Shown one piece after another: positions 9,203 through 18,499 of a DNA stretch of 64,000 nt. Made by a program: the position numbers and the translations under genes. The stretch is from Acinetobacter sp. ASP199. Its GTDB lineage: Bacteria > Pseudomonadota > Gammaproteobacteria > Pseudomonadales > Moraxellaceae. Every line of letters begins with the position of its first letter. The first letter of the stretch is position 1. The stretch spans positions 62,001 through 126,000 of the forward strand of contig NZ_CP062182.1 in assembly GCF_022700675.1 (NCBI RefSeq), read 5' to 3'. The notes under the pieces were generated by a model. That model was not told the DNA's origin, did not search any database, and saw only the letters and a list, made by a program, of their open reading frames with translations.

Positions 9203-10474
9203 TTAAGAGGCTTTAGATTGTTTCGATTTCAGGATATCGGTTCGGAAGCTTTGCGCGAGCTCCGCCATTTCGGCATCCATCCCATTCATTACGAACGCAT
9301 GACGGGTCAAGACGTTGGTCGGGTTTGGCATGCTGACCAGTTCATAGTGATCAGAAATAGATTTAAGTAAGAAATTCGGTACATGCACTGCACTTTCACG
9401 TGCGATCAGCTGCTGTGCCAGACGTTCAGCCGCTTGACCTGAATTCAGCTGCATTTCATCCACTTTTGAAGAAATCGCACTGCGTGTCTGCAAGACAAAG
9501 CGTTTATCTTCACGATAGCGTTTATACAGCACTTCTGAAAGTAACTGGAAAACATAGCTGATCAGGGTGAGGCAGGCGAGGGCATTTGGCTTGTCTGCAG
9601 CAATACTCAGCGTTGCACCTTTTTCATCAAACTTGTGTACCGTCCAGACATCCGCGCTGTTCAACTTATAGTGCTGCACGCACAGTTCTGTGGCCTTATT
9701 CAGGAAAATCTGACACAGGTTGAAATAAGGCACCGACACAGTCTTGTTGACCGAATCTAATAGCTGTTTCGGATCGTAGAACTGGATATTCAGCGACAGG
9801 GTATCTTTTTCGACTACAGCTGGCGTGTTGTCTTTTTCCTTCGGCTTGTTTTGAACAGCTTGCTGCGCCTGAGCAATTGCCAGAGCTGCATTGTGTTTTT
9901 CCTGTTCCAGTGCCTGGGTCAGCGTCTGAATCTCAAATTTAAGACGTGATTCATTGTTTATACGCGCCAGGTATTCGCTGCGGCTTGGACGGGCAATGGC
10001 GCGATAAGCTAACCATAACAAACTGTGCAGAATGAAAGAAAATAAAATCGCCGTCCACTGGGTACGCAGGATTTCACCGATACTTGGTTCAATCAAAGTA
10101 ATCTCAACTGAACCGATTTTTTTCTCGTTAAGTAATGCTTCGCGGACAAAAACCTCACCATTGCGGGTTTTGGTCAGACCACCAGTGGCTAAAACCTGAG
10201 CATTTGCATCCAGGATGCGAATGGAGGCAACACTTGGATTGGTGGAATAACGATTTGCCAGTAAAGCCAGTGAAACTCGATTGGCTGAATCCAGCTCAGC
10301 CAGGCTGTCTGTCACCAGTTGACTGGTCATGAGCTGACCTTGGCTGGCACGGTTTTCATTCAGCTGGTGAGTGGTTGCCAATACCAGTAAGAAGGTATGA
10401 AGGGCAAAACTTATAATCAGTAGGCTAGCAAATAGCCCTTGTCTAGGCGCATTCAACGTAAACTTCCAAGGCAA
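9203..10474 (-). CDS. Smp/AhpA (YtjB)-like membrane protein divergent from serB
   Basis: 423 residues: a membrane helix at about 14-34, an extracytoplasmic region to about 140, a second helix near 140-157, a coiled-coil-prone stretch (about 175-215) and a cytoplasmic C-terminal domain. E. coli has smp (ytjB), a membrane protein of unknown role, divergent from serB; this gene has the same position and architecture, and I assign it to that family on those grounds. The start codon is TTG at 10472-10474, since an in-frame TGA lies just upstream and no better start is near; no clear ribosome site is seen. Only 59 bases separate it from serB, so promoters overlap. Confidence 0.6.
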   Translation of the reverse strand: MPWKFTLNAPRQGLFASLLIISFALHTFLLVLATTHQLNENRASQGQLMTSQLVTDSLAELDSANRVSLALLANRYSTNPSVASIRILDANAQVLATGGLTKTRNGEVFVREALLNEKKIGSVEITLIEPSIGEILRTQWTAILFSFILHSLLWLAYRAIARPSRSEYLARINNESRLKFEIQTLTQALEQEKHNAALAIAQAQQAVQNKPKEKDNTPAVVEKDTLSLNIQFYDPKQLLDSVNKTVSVPYFNLCQIFLNKATELCVQHYKLNSADVWTVHKFDEKGATLSIAADKPNALACLTLISYVFQLLSEVLYKRYREDKRFVLQTRSAISSKVDEMQLNSGQAAERLAQQLIARESAVHVPNFLLKSISDHYELVSMPNPTNVLTRHAFVMNGMDAEMAELAQSFRTDILKSKQSKAS

Positions 10475-10533
10475 TTCTATTCAAATTCGATTATGATTCT
10501 AACAATAGTTGTAGCTCAGACCCGAGTCAATTC

Positions 10534-11760
10534 ATGCGAGAAATCATTCTTATATCATTCTTAGGACCCGACCAGCCTAATCAATTTACACGATTAATGC
10601 AGGTTTTGTCCGCTCATACCTTACAGATCCTGGATGTTGGGCAAGCGGTTATTCATAACCAGTTAACCTTAGGTATTGTTGTATCTTCGGACGACCAGAC
10701 CGCTACCGCATTAGCCATGAAGGAAATCCTGATTCTAGCACATGATATCGGGTTAACAGTGCGCTTTAAACCGATCTCTATCACAGAATACAATCAATGG
10801 GTCAAAGAAGGCGGTCAGACCCGCTATATCGTGACCGCATTGGCCCCGGAATTAAAGGCTTCCCACTTGCAAGCCGTAACCCAGATCGTGTCCAGCCAGG
10901 GTTTTAATATTGAAACCGTCACCCGACTCTCCGGTCGTCCGGTACTGGATGGTGATGATGTAGATGCTGGGCCAAAACGTGCCTGTGTGCAGTTCAGCCT
11001 GAAAGGTCAGATGCTGGATGCCGCTGCGATGCGTACAGCCTGCCTGAGTCTGTCTACGGCACTGAATGTCGATGTTGCCGTTCAGGAAGACAATGTTTAC
11101 CGTCGTAACCGTCGTCTAGTGTGCTTCGATATGGACTCGACCCTGATCGAGCAGGAAGTGATTGATGAATTGGCAATTGAAGCAGGTGTCGGTGCGCAGG
11201 TGGCTGAAATCACCGAACGTGCCATGCAGGGTGAGCTGGACTTCCAGCAAAGCTTCCGTGCACGTGTAGCACTCTTAAAAGGCATGGACGCATCTGTTCT
11301 ACCGAAGATTGCCGAGCGCCTGACCATTACTGAAGGTGCAGAACGTCTGATCTCTACCTTAAAAGCATTGGGTTACCGTACCGCAATCCTTTCTGGTGGA
11401 TTCCAGTACTTTGCTGAGTATCTGCAAGCTAAACTCGGTATTGATGAAGTACATGCTAATGTCCTTGATGTACAGGACGGGATTGTGACCGGTGAAGTCA
11501 AAGGTCATATTGTGGATGGTGCACGTAAAGCACATCTGTTAATGACGATTGCTGAAGAGATGGGTATTTCTCTGGAACAGGCAATTGCCGTGGGCGATGG
11601 CGCCAATGACCTGCCAATGCTCTCGATTGCCGGTTTAGGTGTCGCATTCCGTGCCAAGCCACTGGTTCGTCAGAATGCCAATCAGGCGATTTCCAGTGTC
11701 GGTCTGGATGGCGTGCTGTACCTGCTTGGTGTGCATGATAAAGACCTCAGCCGTGCCTGA
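10534..11760 (+). CDS. serB: Phosphoserine phosphatase
   Basis: Final step of serine synthesis, dephosphorylating O-phosphoserine. At 408 residues it is the long form with two N-terminal ACT-like regions (about residues 1-80 and 90-180) in front of a HAD domain. HAD motif I is CFDMDSTLIEQE with nucleophile Asp199 and Asp201; SGGF supplies motif II and VGDGANDLPML (residues 353-363) motif IV. The ACT regions suggest serine feedback, as in other long forms. Monocistronic: divergent neighbour upstream, strong terminator at 11779. Confidence 0.95.
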   Translation: MREIILISFLGPDQPNQFTRLMQVLSAHTLQILDVGQAVIHNQLTLGIVVSSDDQTATALAMKEILILAHDIGLTVRFKPISITEYNQWVKEGGQTRYIVTALAPELKASHLQAVTQIVSSQGFNIETVTRLSGRPVLDGDDVDAGPKRACVQFSLKGQMLDAAAMRTACLSLSTALNVDVAVQEDNVYRRNRRLVCFDMDSTLIEQEVIDELAIEAGVGAQVAEITERAMQGELDFQQSFRARVALLKGMDASVLPKIAERLTITEGAERLISTLKALGYRTAILSGGFQYFAEYLQAKLGIDEVHANVLDVQDGIVTGEVKGHIVDGARKAHLLMTIAEEMGISLEQAIAVGDGANDLPMLSIAGLGVAFRAKPLVRQNANQAISSVGLDGVLYLLGVHDKDLSRA

Positions 11761-11778
11761 GATGAGCAATTTTTAAGA

Positions 11779-11810
11779 TAAAAACGCGGTCAAATGACCG
11801 CGTTTTTTTA
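11779..11810 (+). terminator. Terminator after serB
   Basis: Perfect 12-bp stem AAAACGCGGTCA / TGACCGCGTTTT with loop AA and a T run. Confidence 0.92.
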
Positions 11811-12171
11811 TGGTGATTAATCACGAGCTGACGAGCAGTAAAGGGAACTGTATAGAAATATACCGATCATCTTAAACGGAAAAATAATTTTTTTAGTCCA
11901 GAAAAACAACGTTTATTTTGTAATGACACGCCAGCATCGATGGGGCAAATGTTTCGGAAAAACTCTAAAAATAAAAAATGTAATGACAAAATAATATCGC
12001 GACAGAATATGTCGTTGAACAGAAATAAAGGACTTTTTTTAGTCAAAAAACTCATCATAATGCTGGCATAGAGAGATAAATCAATATATTCCACGAAGTG
12101 GATTTTACGACATTCAACCATTAGAACCGCTGCATTGCTTGCATGATCTGGGGTTGGACGGAGGGGATTTT
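11811..12171. other. 361-base intergenic region with short direct repeats
   Basis: No convincing gene. It holds two copies of TGTAATGACA exactly 60 bases apart (11919-11928 and 11979-11988), two copies of TTTTTTTAGTC (11888 and 12034) and a small palindrome CGACA-GAATA-TGTCG (12000-12014). These could be regulator sites for the downstream small membrane protein. An 84-codon minus-strand frame here is not supported. Confidence 0.45.
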
Positions 12172-12507
12172 ATGGTAACAGCAAATTTAGCAACAATTGT
12201 GGGCTTTGGCCTGGTAGCCGCTGCTGTACTTGTTGTGTTCTTCTCGCCGTATCGTCGCTGGTTAAGTTTTATGGTGGCTGGAATGTTTACCTGGGTACTG
12301 ATTGAAGTCATCCGCCTGGGAACACAGACACTATTTGAACTGACAATGACTTATGGTTATTTAGCTGCATTATCGAGCGTCATGGTCATAGTAACGCTAC
12401 TGTTGCTGCGTGAAGATCGTCGCGCTGAGCGTGCACTGGCCAAGCGCCGCTGCATCGAACATACACCTGTTTATGAAGATGACCAGCAGCAGTTATCCAG
12501 CCGATAA
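12172..12507 (+). CDS. Small membrane protein of unknown function
   Basis: 111 residues with three hydrophobic segments (about 5-25, 32-50 and 62-80) and a charged, arginine-rich cytoplasmic tail (REDRRAERALAKRR). I do not recognise a family. The start is fixed by a GGAGGGG five bases before the ATG at 12172; a TTG at 12139 extends the frame but has no ribosome site. Monocistronic, with a clear terminator after the stop. The very strong ribosome site and long upstream region suggest a genuine, regulated gene. Confidence 0.75.
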   Translation: MVTANLATIVGFGLVAAAVLVVFFSPYRRWLSFMVAGMFTWVLIEVIRLGTQTLFELTMTYGYLAALSSVMVIVTLLLLREDRRAERALAKRRCIEHTPVYEDDQQQLSSR

Positions 12508-12531
12508 TCGCGCTGTTAAAAACAATAAAAC

Positions 12532-12557
12532 AAATGCACCTTCAGGTGCATTTTTTG
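12532..12557 (+). terminator. Terminator after the small membrane protein
   Basis: AAATGCACC-TTCA-GGTGCATTT hairpin followed by T residues. Confidence 0.88.
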
Positions 12558-12649
12558 TTAACGATCATCTACAAACTGCATGCTTAACCTCCTTGCAATT
12601 TATGCTAGGATAGCTGTCAATTTTCGTACAATTACAATAGGCATAACTC

Positions 12650-13129
12650 ATGAAACTGTCGTCAATTCCTGTCCTGAAACTTCCTTTGGTGGATGTCAGT
12701 ACCGACCCGCTTGATTTACTGGTTGCAGGCTTGGCTTTGCGTATGAAGCAGTTGGCACGTACCAGTCCAAAATTTATTGAACTGGTTCATGAGCGTCAGT
12801 TCCGTATCCAGATCGGTACAGATGAAGGTCTGGCTCGCCAGATTATTGTCAATAACGGTCATATTGATACCGTATCAGGAAATGCTGAGCCGGCAGATTT
12901 CGTGTTGCAGTTTGCAGACAGTGAGCAGGGCGTTAAAACACTGATGAAAGGTGACCCAACCGCATTTATGACGGGTATGCAAAACGGCAGCATCAAAATG
13001 GAAGGTGATTTTGGTTTATTGGTCTGGTTTAACCAGGTTGCGAAGATGATTCCACCAAAATTGCCAAAACCGGTGAAAGAAAAAGTGAAAATGGTACGTC
13101 AGTTTATTAAAGAGAAAACCGGTAAATAA
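12650..13129 (+). CDS. SCP2 sterol-carrier domain protein
   Basis: 159 residues, nearly all one SCP2 fold: after an N-terminal helical stretch the central part (FRIQIGTDEGLARQIIVNNGHID, ADFVLQFADSEQG) and the motif LMKGDPTAFMTGMQNGSIKMEGD are the classic ligand-tunnel sequence of SCP2-like lipid carriers. The basic tail (KPVKEKVKMVRQFIKEK) could bind membranes. The ligand is unknown; in proteobacteria related proteins are linked to ubiquinone synthesis (UbiJ) or lipid handling, but neighbours here give no hint. Monocistronic with a shared terminator toward dtd. Confidence 0.8.
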   Translation: MKLSSIPVLKLPLVDVSTDPLDLLVAGLALRMKQLARTSPKFIELVHERQFRIQIGTDEGLARQIIVNNGHIDTVSGNAEPADFVLQFADSEQGVKTLMKGDPTAFMTGMQNGSIKMEGDFGLLVWFNQVAKMIPPKLPKPVKEKVKMVRQFIKEKTGK

Positions 13130-13213
13130 GTTAAAAATCTTTTATCCGATCTTTTCTTTCTCCCTTTGGGAGAAACACAAAGAGCGGTGAAAAGGATGAA
13201 AAATTTTTTAAAA

Positions 13214-13243
13214 GAAAAAGCCCTCAATTCGAGGGCTTTTTTA
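13214..13243. terminator. Bidirectional terminator between the SCP2 gene and dtd
   Basis: AAAGCCCTC-AATTC-GAGGGCTTT with flanking A and T runs; it serves both convergent genes. A nearly identical hairpin follows dsbB at 28765. Confidence 0.88.
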
Positions 13244-13248
13244 ATGAA

Positions 13249-13689
13249 TCATTCCACTTCCAGATTAAACGTCACTGGTCCATCATTGACCAGATGCACT
13301 TTCATGTCGGCAGCAAAAATACCGGTTTGTACATTTTTAAACTGGCTTTGAGCATACTCTACCAGCTGTTCATATAAGGCTTTTGCTTCAGCGGGTGGCA
13401 TGGCTGGCCCAAAATCTGGACGTAAGCCTTTTTGGGTCTGTGCCATCAAGGTAAACTGTGAAACCAGCAACAAGCCACCGCCTGCTTGGCTGACATTCCA
13501 GCCCATTTTGCCATTTTCATCGTCAAAAAATCGGTATTTTAAGATTTTATCAATGAGCTTTTTGCCTTTATCGAGATCATCTTCTTTGCCGATGCCTAAA
13601 AACACCAAGATGCCATGATCAATTTGTCCTGTGATTTGTCCATCTACGATGACTTTGGCTTCTAATACTCTTTGCAACAGCGCACGCAT
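13249..13689 (-). CDS. dtd: D-aminoacyl-tRNA deacylase
   Basis: Homodimeric proofreading enzyme that frees tRNAs mischarged with D-amino acids or, for Ala-tRNA, glycine. 146 residues, the usual Dtd length. Conserved active-site motifs are SQFTLMA (residues 77-83) and the C-terminal NDGPVTF; the start MRALLQRVLEAKV is typical. It is convergent with the SCP2 gene and shares its terminator. Nothing unusual. Confidence 0.96.
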   Translation of the reverse strand: MRALLQRVLEAKVIVDGQITGQIDHGILVFLGIGKEDDLDKGKKLIDKILKYRFFDDENGKMGWNVSQAGGGLLLVSQFTLMAQTQKGLRPDFGPAMPPAEAKALYEQLVEYAQSQFKNVQTGIFAADMKVHLVNDGPVTFNLEVE

Positions 13690-13841
13690 AAATCTTCACT
13701 TTCATTGAAATTTTGAACAACAAAATTCTACCAAATGCTGGTCTATTGCGCCTAATGGATCGCTGAGATCTCATGTAGATGATTGAATGACATAAAAATA
13801 ATTTTAAGCCAAAGGTTTTAATCTGTAAAATCGATCGATTG

Positions 13842-13860
13842 TATAATAATAATCGTTTTT
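13842..13860 (+). promoter_or_regulatory. Possible Fur-like site overlapping a -10 element before the catalase gene
   Basis: TATAATAATAATCGTTTTT matches the 19-base Fur consensus at 14 positions by hand and includes a TATAAT at 13842-13847. A 12-base palindrome AATCGATCGATT lies directly upstream (13829-13840). Regulation by Fur or OxyR is only a suggestion. Confidence 0.25.
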
Positions 13861-13922
13861 ATCTTTTTTGATAAAGTATGTAAATTCTCTCGTGCAGGAA
13901 AGGTAAATTTGGAGAAAAGACG

Positions 13923-15440
13923 ATGTTTAAGCGCTCTTTATTGGTAGCAATGCTTGCAGCAGCAACAGCAGCAACACAAGCAGCACCTTTGACAAAAGAC
14001 AACGGTGCACCAGTAGGTGATAACCAAAACTCAATCACAGCAGGCCCAAATGGTTCTGTATTACTTCAAGATGTTCAATTAGTACAAAAACTACAACGTT
14101 TTGGTCGTGAGCGTATTCCTGAGCGTGTAGTTCACGCCCGTGGTACAGGTGTTTACGGTGAATTCGTAGCAACTAAAGATCTTTCTGATTTGACGATTGC
14201 ATCATTGTTCAAAGGTGGCACGAAAACTCCAGTTTTCCTACGTTTCTCTACCGTAATTCATGGTAAAGGTTCACCAGAGACTCTACGTGACCCGCACGGT
14301 TTCGCAGTAAAATTCTACACACAAGAAGGGAACTGGGACTTGGTCGGTAACCAGACACCGGTATTCTTTATCCGTGATGCAATCAAGTTCCCGGACTTCA
14401 TTCACGCCATGAAGCCAAGCCCGGTGACTAACGTACAAGATGCCAACCGTGTGTTCGACTTCCTGTCGAGCCAGCCATGGGCAACCAACATGCTGACTTA
14501 TGTGTATGGCAAGCAGGGTGTACCAACCAGCTATCGCGAACAGGACGGTTTTGGTGTTCACGCTTACAAACTGTATAACGACAAAGGCGAATACAAGTAC
14601 GTGAAATTCAACTTCCGCTCTAAACAAGGCGTGAAGGGCTTGAACGTGAAAGAAGCGGCTGAGCAGCAAGGTAAAGATTTCAACCACTTGACCAATGATC
14701 TTTATAACAACATCTATGCAGGTAACTTCCCGAAATGGGATCTGTACATTCAGGTACTTGATCCTAAAGACCTAGGCAAGTTTGATTTCGATCCACTAGA
14801 TCCAACCAAAATCTGGCCGACGAACTTAGTTCCAGAAACAAAAGTGGGTACATTGACGCTGAACCGTATGCCGAAGAACTTCTTCAATGAAACTGAACAG
14901 TCGGCATTTGCGCCAGGAAACCTGGTACCAGGGATCGAGCCATCAGAAGACCGTCTACTCCAAGGCCGTATCTTCTCTTACTCAGATACCCAAATGTACC
15001 GTCTGGGTGCAAACCATCAGCAGATTCCAGTCAACCGTCCAGTGGTGAATGTGAACAACAATAACCAGGATGGCTACATGAATGTATCTGAGCGTGATTC
15101 AGATGTGAATTATGAGCCAAGCCGTAAAGAGCCAAAAGCTGCCACTGAAAAAGCGCGTGCAGTACAAACTCCACTTACTGGCACAGTTCAGCAGATTGGT
15201 ACCAAAGAGCAGAATTTCATGCAGGCAGGTGAACTTTACCGTTCATACACGGCTAAAGAGAAAGATGACCTGATCATGAACCTGGCTGCTGACCTGGGCA
15301 ATGTCAAAGATTCAGAAACCAAGCACATCATGTTGTCTTACTTCTATAAAGCAGATGCGGATTACGGTACCCGTATGACCAAAGCGGTTAACGGTAACCT
15401 AGCGACAGTTAAAGCCAAAGCTGCAAAATTAAAAGACTAA
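13923..15440 (+). CDS. katB: Exported heme catalase (KatB-type)
   Basis: Monofunctional heme catalase, 505 residues, converting hydrogen peroxide to water and oxygen. Residues 1-20 (FKRSLLVAM..TAATQA) form a Sec signal peptide, so the enzyme is predicted to be periplasmic. The distal heme histidine is His71 (RVVHARGTG), the distal asparagine Asn143 (GNQTPVFF) and the proximal tyrosine Tyr353 (RIFSYSDTQMYR). A GGAG precedes the ATG. It is followed after 185 bases by an exported ankyrin protein, the arrangement of katB-ankB in Pseudomonas aeruginosa, where the ankyrin protein supports full KatB activity. The katB symbol is by this analogy. Confidence 0.92.
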   Translation: MFKRSLLVAMLAAATAATQAAPLTKDNGAPVGDNQNSITAGPNGSVLLQDVQLVQKLQRFGRERIPERVVHARGTGVYGEFVATKDLSDLTIASLFKGGTKTPVFLRFSTVIHGKGSPETLRDPHGFAVKFYTQEGNWDLVGNQTPVFFIRDAIKFPDFIHAMKPSPVTNVQDANRVFDFLSSQPWATNMLTYVYGKQGVPTSYREQDGFGVHAYKLYNDKGEYKYVKFNFRSKQGVKGLNVKEAAEQQGKDFNHLTNDLYNNIYAGNFPKWDLYIQVLDPKDLGKFDFDPLDPTKIWPTNLVPETKVGTLTLNRMPKNFFNETEQSAFAPGNLVPGIEPSEDRLLQGRIFSYSDTQMYRLGANHQQIPVNRPVVNVNNNNQDGYMNVSERDSDVNYEPSRKEPKAATEKARAVQTPLTGTVQQIGTKEQNFMQAGELYRSYTAKEKDDLIMNLAADLGNVKDSETKHIMLSYFYKADADYGTRMTKAVNGNLATVKAKAAKLKD

Positions 15441-15497
15441 TCTCGATTGGTCTTGAGGAACTGGTGACTAGGGCATAGCGCATCACCTCCGAAAAGT

Positions 15498-15545
15498 CCT
15501 GTAAAACTCCAAACCTTTCCTGCACCCTAGGGGGAGTTTTACAGG
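15498..15545 (+). other. Inverted repeat between katB and the ankyrin gene
   Basis: Perfect 13-base arms CCTGTAAAACTCC (15498-15510) and GGAGTTTTACAGG (15533-15545) separated by 22 bases. No T run follows, so it is not a standard terminator; it may be an mRNA stem-loop that sets the ratio of the two products or protects the catalase message. Confidence 0.6.
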
Positions 15546-15625
15546 CACTCCGTTTCTATCTCATCTCAGGTGAATTGAATCCTGAGTGACTGAAATTTTC
15601 TTTTCGATTTCTGTTGGAGTTCATT

Positions 15626-16156
15626 ATGAAAGTTATGCCAAAAGCATTTTTAGCCAGTATTCTTGCTGTCAGTTCCGCATTCGCAACTGCTGCTGAAGTG
15701 AAGAATACCTCCCCTGCAAAAACTGCGGCAAGCGTTCAGATGACCTCACAACAGGAATTGGCCGACTTGTTCTTTGCTGCCGCCAAAATTGGCAATAGCG
15801 AAGTCATCAACGAATTTTTAAAACATGGCTTTCCGGTCGATATACGCAATAAAGACGGTTATACCCCGCTAATGATGGCGACCTATTATGGTCACCAGAG
15901 TATTGTTACAACCTTGTTGAAACATGGTGCAGACCGCTGTGCCCGAGACAACCGCGGCAATACCGCTTTAATGGGTGCCTTGTTCAAAATGGAATTTGCC
16001 ATTGCCAAGCAGCTGCGTCAGGTGGATTGTGATGCCCAAGCCAAAAAGGCCGGACAAAAAACCGCGGCTGAATTTGCCAAAGTGATTGGCCAGGAAAAAC
16101 AGCTACAAAAAATCATTCAGGAAGCGGAAAAATCTAAAGCAAAAGCAAACAAATAG
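15626..16156 (+). CDS. ankB: Exported ankyrin-repeat protein (AnkB-like)
   Basis: 176 residues: signal peptide (VMPKAFLASILAVSSAFATA), then ankyrin repeats at about residues 45-130 with the signature NKDGYTPLMMATYYGHQSIV and DNRGNTALMGALF, and a lysine-rich helical tail. GGAG seven bases upstream fixes the ATG at 15626 over the earlier TTG. In P. aeruginosa AnkB is periplasmic and needed for optimal KatB catalase activity; the adjacency and matching export signals suggest the same partnership here. Whether it is co-transcribed with katB or has its own promoter in the 185-base gap cannot be seen. Confidence 0.85.
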   Translation: MKVMPKAFLASILAVSSAFATAAEVKNTSPAKTAASVQMTSQQELADLFFAAAKIGNSEVINEFLKHGFPVDIRNKDGYTPLMMATYYGHQSIVTTLLKHGADRCARDNRGNTALMGALFKMEFAIAKQLRQVDCDAQAKKAGQKTAAEFAKVIGQEKQLQKIIQEAEKSKAKANK

Positions 16157-16274
16157 GCTTTTATTTATAGCAGTACTTTGGTCTATATTTCTCCTGGCTG
16201 TACGTAAATCCTGCAATATTACAGGGCTTTTTATGCTTTAATGCAAAGATAAGCACAGCGATATTTCCTAAGTT

Positions 16275-17486
16275 ATGGCGCCAATCATCCAATCCCTGCT
16301 TGATACTGACTTGTACAAATTCACCATGTTACAAGTGGTATTACACAAGTTTCCGCAAACGCACAGTCTTTATCATTTCCGTTGTCGTAATCTTGAAGAT
16401 ACGGTTTATCCACTCACGGATATCCTGGATGATCTGAACCATCAGCTTGATCTGCTCTGCCAGCTGAAATTTAAAGAAGATGAATTGCAGTATTTACGCA
16501 GCTTGCGTTTTATTAAAAGTGATTTCGTTGACTATCTGGAACTGTTCCAGCTAAAACGCCGTTTTATTAAGGCGACCATTGACAGTGAAGGTCGTTTAGA
16601 CATTACGGTTGAAGGCCCGATGGTTCAGGCCATGATGTTTGAAATCTTTGTCCTGGCGATTGTCAACGAACTGTATTTCAGCCGGATCCGTACCCCTGAC
16701 GTCCTGATTGAAGGTGAACGCCGCCTGCAGGCTAAGATGGAACTGCTCAAACAGTACGATGCTTCACAGGATCCAAATGATCCACCATTCCTGGTATCTG
16801 ATTTTGGTACCCGCCGTCGTTACAGCTTTGAGTGGCAAAAGCATGTAGTAGAAGAATTCAATAAGGCAGCACCGCAAGTCTTCCGTGGCACCAGCAATGT
16901 GCTATTAGCCAAAGAATTGGGTATTACCCCAATCGGCACCATGGCGCATGAATTCTTGCAAGCTTTCCAGGCACTGGATGTACGCCTGCGTGATTTCCAG
17001 AAAGCAGCGCTTGAAACCTGGGTACAGGAATATCGTGGTGACCTGGGAATTGCCCTGACTGATGTGGTCGGGATGGATGCCTTCTTACGTGATTTCGACC
17101 TGTACTTTGCCAAACTGTTTGATGGCTTACGTCATGACAGTGGCGACCCCTATGAATGGGGTGACAAGGCTTATAATCACTACAAAAAACTGAAAATTGA
17201 CAGTAAAACCAAGATGCTGACTTTCAGTGATGGTCTGAATCTGGAAAAAGCCTGGAAACTGCATCAGTATTTTAAAGACCGCTTCCAGGTCAGCTTCGGG
17301 ATCGGAACGAATTTGACCAATGACATGGGGCAGACGCCGCTGAATATCGTGCTGAAACTGGTGGAATGTAACCGTCAGTCTGTGGCAAAAATTTCCGACA
17401 GTCCAGGAAAAACCATGACCGACAATGATACCTTCCTTGCATATCTGCGTCAGGTATTTGACATCAGCGAAGTCGCTGGACAGTAA
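16275..17486 (+). CDS. pncB: Nicotinate phosphoribosyltransferase
   Basis: Converts nicotinate and PRPP to nicotinate mononucleotide in NAD salvage, acting after PncA (5232-5858). 403 residues, near E. coli length. The N-terminal [13 protein letters not shown], the segment PIGTMAHEF containing the histidine phosphorylated in the family (His225), and [13 protein letters not shown] of the PRPP site are present. Own terminator downstream; a weak hairpin-free gap of 118 bases upstream holds the promoter. Confidence 0.96.
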   Translation: MAPIIQSLLDTDLYKFTMLQVVLHKFPQTHSLYHFRCRNLEDTVYPLTDILDDLNHQLDLLCQLKFKEDELQYLRSLRFIKSDFVDYLELFQLKRRFIKATIDSEGRLDITVEGPMVQAMMFEIFVLAIVNELYFSRIRTPDVLIEGERRLQAKMELLKQYDASQDPNDPPFLVSDFGTRRRYSFEWQKHVVEEFNKAAPQVFRGTSNVLLAKELGITPIGTMAHEFLQAFQALDVRLRDFQKAALETWVQEYRGDLGIALTDVVGMDAFLRDFDLYFAKLFDGLRHDSGDPYEWGDKAYNHYKKLKIDSKTKMLTFSDGLNLEKAWKLHQYFKDRFQVSFGIGTNLTNDMGQTPLNIVLKLVECNRQSVAKISDSPGKTMTDNDTFLAYLRQVFDISEVAGQ

Positions 17487-17493
17487 TCCCAAT

Positions 17494-17524
17494 CAACCGT
17501 CTCAAACTTGAGGCGGTTTTTTTA
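17494..17524 (+). terminator. Terminator after pncB
   Basis: AACCGTCTCAA / TTGAGGCGGTT stem with one T-G wobble, then a T run. Confidence 0.9.
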
Positions 17525-17641
17525 TGCAATGTCTTATCTGCCAGGATAGTTAGTATAAATTATGATAAACAACCCAATAAAAACCGCATAATTGTAAAAA
17601 TGAGCTGTGCTAAGATCAAACTGATTTGAACCATAACACCT

Positions 17642-18499
17642 ATGATAACGATGACAGCTTCAGCTTTTAATTTTGGTCTGCTGATAGAAACAGAAGACTT
17701 GGTGCCGCATCTGGGCAATGAAAAACTCCGTATTGTTGATCTAAGTCGTACCTCTGTTTATGAACAGTTGCATATTCCCCATGCACTCCATTTACAGCCA
17801 AAAATGCTGGTTCGTCAGGAAGAACAAGCCTTGGGTTTACTGCCGGATCAAGAAGACTTGGAAGCGCTGCTTCGTTATCTGAATATTTCTCCTGAGCATC
17901 ATGTCGTGGCTTATGACGATGAAGGTGGGGCCTGGGCAGGGCGTTTATTATGGAATCTACATTGCTTAGGATTTGAGAATACCAGCTTGCTCAATGGCGG
18001 TATTCATGCCTGGCTAGCTGCCGGACTGCCGACTTCCTCTGATCCGGTGAAGCTGGAGCCAGTCGAACAACTGGTACAGGTTAACCTGAATCAGGAAAAT
18101 GCAGTACGGATTGACTATGACGCCTTACGTCAGCAGGTCGAGCAGGGGCAGGTTCAACTCTGGGATTGCCGTAGTGAAGATGAATATACCGGCCTGCGTC
18201 TGACAGCACGACGCGGCGGTCACATTCCGGGAGCACGTCATTTTGAGTGGAGTACTGCCCTTAACCGTCAAAATCATTTAAAATTACACCCTTTGCAGCG
18301 CACACAACAGCGTCTGGAACAACTGGGTTTTAATCTTAAGCAGCCTGTGGTTGTGTACTGTCAGTCACATCACCGCTCCGGGCTGGCCTATATCTTAGGA
18401 CGTCTGCTCGGCTGGGAAATTCAGGCTTATGACGGTGCGTGGAGTGAATGGGGCAACCGCCTCGATAGTCCAATCGCTACAGGGGAGTTGCCATCTTGA
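17642..18499 (+). CDS. rhdA: Two-domain rhodanese, thiosulfate sulfurtransferase (RhdA-like)
   Basis: 285 residues with an inactive N-terminal rhodanese domain (about 10-135) and a catalytic C-terminal one (about 160-280). The active loop CQSHHRS, with persulfide Cys240, closely matches the CQTHHRS loop of Azotobacter RhdA, a type distinct from eukaryotic rhodaneses. Cytosolic sulfur transfer to an unknown acceptor. Its TGA overlaps the TTG start of psd, as in the rhdA-psd pair of Pseudomonas. The start is either ATG 17642 or ATG 17651; no ribosome site decides it. Confidence 0.88.
   Translation: MITMTASAFNFGLLIETEDLVPHLGNEKLRIVDLSRTSVYEQLHIPHALHLQPKMLVRQEEQALGLLPDQEDLEALLRYLNISPEHHVVAYDDEGGAWAGRLLWNLHCLGFENTSLLNGGIHAWLAAGLPTSSDPVKLEPVEQLVQVNLNQENAVRIDYDALRQQVEQGQVQLWDCRSEDEYTGLRLTARRGGHIPGARHFEWSTALNRQNHLKLHPLQRTQQRLEQLGFNLKQPVVVYCQSHHRSGLAYILGRLLGWEIQAYDGAWSEWGNRLDSPIATGELPS

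Noticed and set aside
11867..12121. 84-codon minus-strand frame in the gap after serB
   Set aside because: Very AT-rich, Phe/Leu-heavy, no ribosome site, and it covers the repeats and likely promoter of the next gene.
14283..14687. 134-codon minus-strand frame opposite the catalase gene
   Set aside because: The sense strand holds conserved catalase residues; the antisense product has no features.
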